Below, in pieces: positions 62,454-64,000 of a stretch of DNA of 64,000 nt (within the stretch, counting starts at the first letter, position 1; each line of letters begins with the position of its first letter). The stretch covers positions 699,570 through 763,569 of the forward strand of contig NZ_BMMW01000001.1 in assembly GCF_014646135.1 (NCBI RefSeq), in the 5' to 3' direction. The translations under genes were made by a program, and so were the position numbers. The stretch is from Nocardia camponoti. GTDB taxonomy: Bacteria; Actinomycetota; Actinomycetes; Mycobacteriales; Mycobacteriaceae. The notes below the pieces were generated by a model. It saw nothing but the letters and a program-made list of their open reading frames with translations, ran no database searches and had not been told where the DNA came from.

Positions 62454-62831
62454 GTGACCAACACACCCGGAGACGCCTATCCAGTGACCGAGACGATGAC
62501 GACCGAGACCGAGGTGCGTGAAGGGGTGACCGTGCTCACCGTCAGCGGCGAAGTCGACTTGGCCACCGCGCCAGCCCTCGACGCCGCGATCGAGTCCATC
62601 CTTTCCGCGAAACCCGACGCGCTCGTCATCGATCTCACCGCCGTCGGCTTCCTCGCATCAGCTGGCATGGCCACCCTTGTCGCCGCGCATCAGCGCGCGG
62701 GCGGCGACACCGCGATCGCCGTTGTCGCTGATGGCCCCGCGACCAGTCGTCAGCTCAAAATGACCAGCCTCGACCAGGTTTTCGCGATGCACACCACCCT
62801 CGCCGACGCCATCGCCTCGCTCACCGTGTAA
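62454..62831 (+). CDS. STAS-domain anti-sigma factor antagonist
   Basis: A 125-aa single STAS protein of the SpoIIAA/RsbV type: VREGVTVLTVSGEVDLATAPALDAAIESIL, LVIDLTAVGFLASAGMATLVAAHQRAG. The serine in LASAGM is the usual kinase target. A GTG start directly follows GGGGAG. It could be the downstream substrate of the phosphatase/kinase protein at 56919, some 3.2 kb away, closing the chain from stressosome to sigma factor. It is monocistronic and ends at a shared terminator. Confidence 0.9.
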   Translation: MTNTPGDAYPVTETMTTETEVREGVTVLTVSGEVDLATAPALDAAIESILSAKPDALVIDLTAVGFLASAGMATLVAAHQRAGGDTAIAVVADGPATSRQLKMTSLDQVFAMHTTLADAIASLTV

Positions 62832-62841
62832 GCGAGAAAAC

Positions 62842-62886
62842 GCGAAAACGCCGCTGCCGGAACACTTTCCGACAGCGGCGTTTCGC
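62842..62886. terminator. Bidirectional terminator
   Basis: A long stem (GCGAAAACGCCGCTGCCGGA paired with TCCGACAGCGGCGTTTCGC, 6-nt loop, one mismatch and one bulge) between the convergent STAS and oxidoreductase genes. Confidence 0.8.
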
Positions 62887-62896
62887 GTCTGTGTGG

Positions 62897-63934
62897 TTAG
62901 ACCAGCTCGCGCAGCTGCTCGATGAGTTTCACGCGACCGGCAGCGTCGGCGGCGATCGGGGTCACGTTCAGCGTGGTCACGCCCGACTCGGCGAACGCGG
63001 CGACGCGTTCCTTGACGTAGCTGGCCGGACCGATGAGCGAGACGTCGCGCACCAGGTCGTCCGGAACCGCTTGTGCCGCAGCGGCTTTGTCGCCCGACAG
63101 GTACAGCTCCTGGATGCGGTCGGCGGCTTCGCCGTAGCCGTACTTGGTCGCGAGGGTGTGGTAGAAGTTCTTGCCCTTGGCGCCCATGCCGCCGATGTAA
63201 AGCGCGAGGTGCGGCTTCACGAATTCGAGCAGCCCTTCGACGTCTTCGCCGATGGCGAGCGCGGGGCTGGCGAATACGTCGAGGTCGCCCAGTGACGCGT
63301 CACGCTTGGCCTTACCGGCCGCGAGGGCGTCGCCCCAGACGTCGGCTGCCTTCTCCGGCAGGTAGAAGATCGGCTGCCAGCCTTGCGCGAGTTCGGCGGC
63401 AAGCTCGACGTTCTTCGGGCCGAGCGCGGCGAGCAGGATCGGAATCGATTCGCGCACAGGGTGATTGATGAGCTTGAGCTCTTTGCCGAGGCCGGTGCCC
63501 TTCTCGGCGGGCAGCGGGATTTGGTAGTACTTGCCCTGGTAGTTGACCTTTTCGCGGCGCCAAACCTGACGGCAGATCTCGATCATCTCGCGGGTGCGGC
63601 CGATGGGCGCGTCGTAGGGCACGCCGTGGAAGCCTTCGATCACCTGCGGGCCTGATGCGCCGATGCCGAGGGTGAACCGGCCGTCGGAGACGAAGTCGAG
63701 CCCGGCGGCGGTCATCGCGGTGAGGCTTGGCGTGCGGGTGTAGAGCTGCAAAATGCCCGATGCCAGCTCGACGCGTTCGGTGCGCGCGGCGAGGTAGCCG
63801 AGCGCGCTCACGGCGTCGAACGAGTACGCCTCCGGCACGAAGACGATGTCGAGGCCCGCGTTCTCCAAGTCGGCGACCTCGGCCGCGACCTCTTTGAACC
63901 CGCCCGAGTAATTGATGCTCAATCCGATCCGCAT
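62897..63934 (-). CDS. LLM-class F420-dependent oxidoreductase (Rv3520c-like)
   Basis: A 345-aa TIM-barrel enzyme of the luciferase-like superfamily, similar in layout to the F420-dependent Rv3520c group: MRIGLSINYSGGFKEVAAEVADLE, DIVFVPEAYSFDAVSALGYLAART, LASGILQLYTRTPSLTAMTAAGLD, FTLGIGASGPQVIEGFHGVPYD, and RTREMIEICRQVWRREKVNYQGKYYQ. It transfers hydride between F420 and an unknown substrate. The AAGGA before ATG 63934 is very close. It is unrelated in sequence detail to the LLM enzyme at 9142 and stands alone at the window end. Confidence 0.92.
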   Translation of the reverse strand: MRIGLSINYSGGFKEVAAEVADLENAGLDIVFVPEAYSFDAVSALGYLAARTERVELASGILQLYTRTPSLTAMTAAGLDFVSDGRFTLGIGASGPQVIEGFHGVPYDAPIGRTREMIEICRQVWRREKVNYQGKYYQIPLPAEKGTGLGKELKLINHPVRESIPILLAALGPKNVELAAELAQGWQPIFYLPEKAADVWGDALAAGKAKRDASLGDLDVFASPALAIGEDVEGLLEFVKPHLALYIGGMGAKGKNFYHTLATKYGYGEAADRIQELYLSGDKAAAAQAVPDDLVRDVSLIGPASYVKERVAAFAESGVTTLNVTPIAADAAGRVKLIEQLRELV

Positions 63935-64000
63935 TCCTTCAAGATAGTCGCGCGCCGCCGAGCACCGAACGACCGGTCGGTTAGTGCATCGCGACGCTGG

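Overview
The window is high-GC actinobacterial chromosome, most likely from the order Mycobacteriales in a Nocardia/Rhodococcus/Mycobacterium-like lineage. Three things support this. A conserved backbone runs mpa (proteasomal AAA+ ATPase), an LppK-like lipoprotein, trmI, a RecB-type nuclease, hisG, hisE, metH and a PAC2-family gene, which is the order I recall for the Mycobacterium tuberculosis Rv2115c-Rv2125 region. Two F420-type luciferase-like oxidoreductases and mycofactocin-type genes (mftD, mftE, mftR) are present. GTG starts and ATGA/TAATG couplings are frequent. No tRNA, rRNA, CRISPR array or insertion sequence was seen.

Layout. 1-3.6 kb: a broken YfcC-type carrier, an M20 dipeptidase and a membrane alpha/beta hydrolase. 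3.8-5.4 kb: a TetR regulator, a small Trp/Cys-rich secreted protein and an ArsC-like reductase. 5.5-12.5 kb: one tightly overlapping operon for a cyclic amide or pyrimidine-like compound (ABC importer, flavin/F420 oxidoreductase, hydantoinase, carbamoyl-amide hydrolase), with a divergent MocR regulator. 14-17 kb: secreted cyclophilin, a 27-codon microgene and mpa. 17-24.2 kb: an LppK-like lipoprotein, a membrane acyltransferase and a four-gene surface-glycan operon (GT2 synthase, GT-C transferase, galactose/glyoxal-oxidase-like copper radical enzyme, Excalibur protein). 24.4-29 kb: trmI, recB-like, a YeiH-type transporter with a coupled 44-aa membrane peptide, a 34-aa charged peptide, hisG and hisE. 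29-32.6 kb: a three-gene operon of 2-oxoglutarate dioxygenase, methyltransferase and carnitine-type acyltransferase, lying between hisE and the HAD-metH block. 32.7-40 kb: HAD hydrolase, Ser/Thr kinase, metH, PAC2. 40-48 kb: an adenylation-carrier-acyltransferase fusion, a resolvase-like protein lacking the usual serine, an XRE/TPR regulator, an RDD membrane protein, and a DUF4388-roadblock pair. 48-53.8 kb: VanY-type peptidase, ABC1 kinase, class I fumarase, MarR, mftD, mftE. 53.8-59.2 kb: mftR and a complete stressosome operon (RsbR-S-T-X plus a PAS-GAF-PP2C-ATPase protein) behind a good SigF/SigB-type promoter. 59.4-64 kb: two proteins of unknown role, a KhtTU-like antiporter pair, an anti-sigma-factor antagonist and an Rv3520c-like oxidoreductase.

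The strongest candidates for undescribed biology are the dioxygenase/methyltransferase/acyltransferase operon (29.0-32.6 kb), the glycan synthase plus copper-oxidase operon (18.9-24.2 kb), the fused adenylation-carrier-acyltransferase (40.1-42.6 kb), the mycofactocin D/E/R group without its precursor peptide or radical-SAM genes, and several small genes that ordinary gene-length cut-offs miss (14849-14932, 27463-27597, 27700-27804, 44491-44613). All functions are read from sequence motifs and remembered family features; no database search was run.
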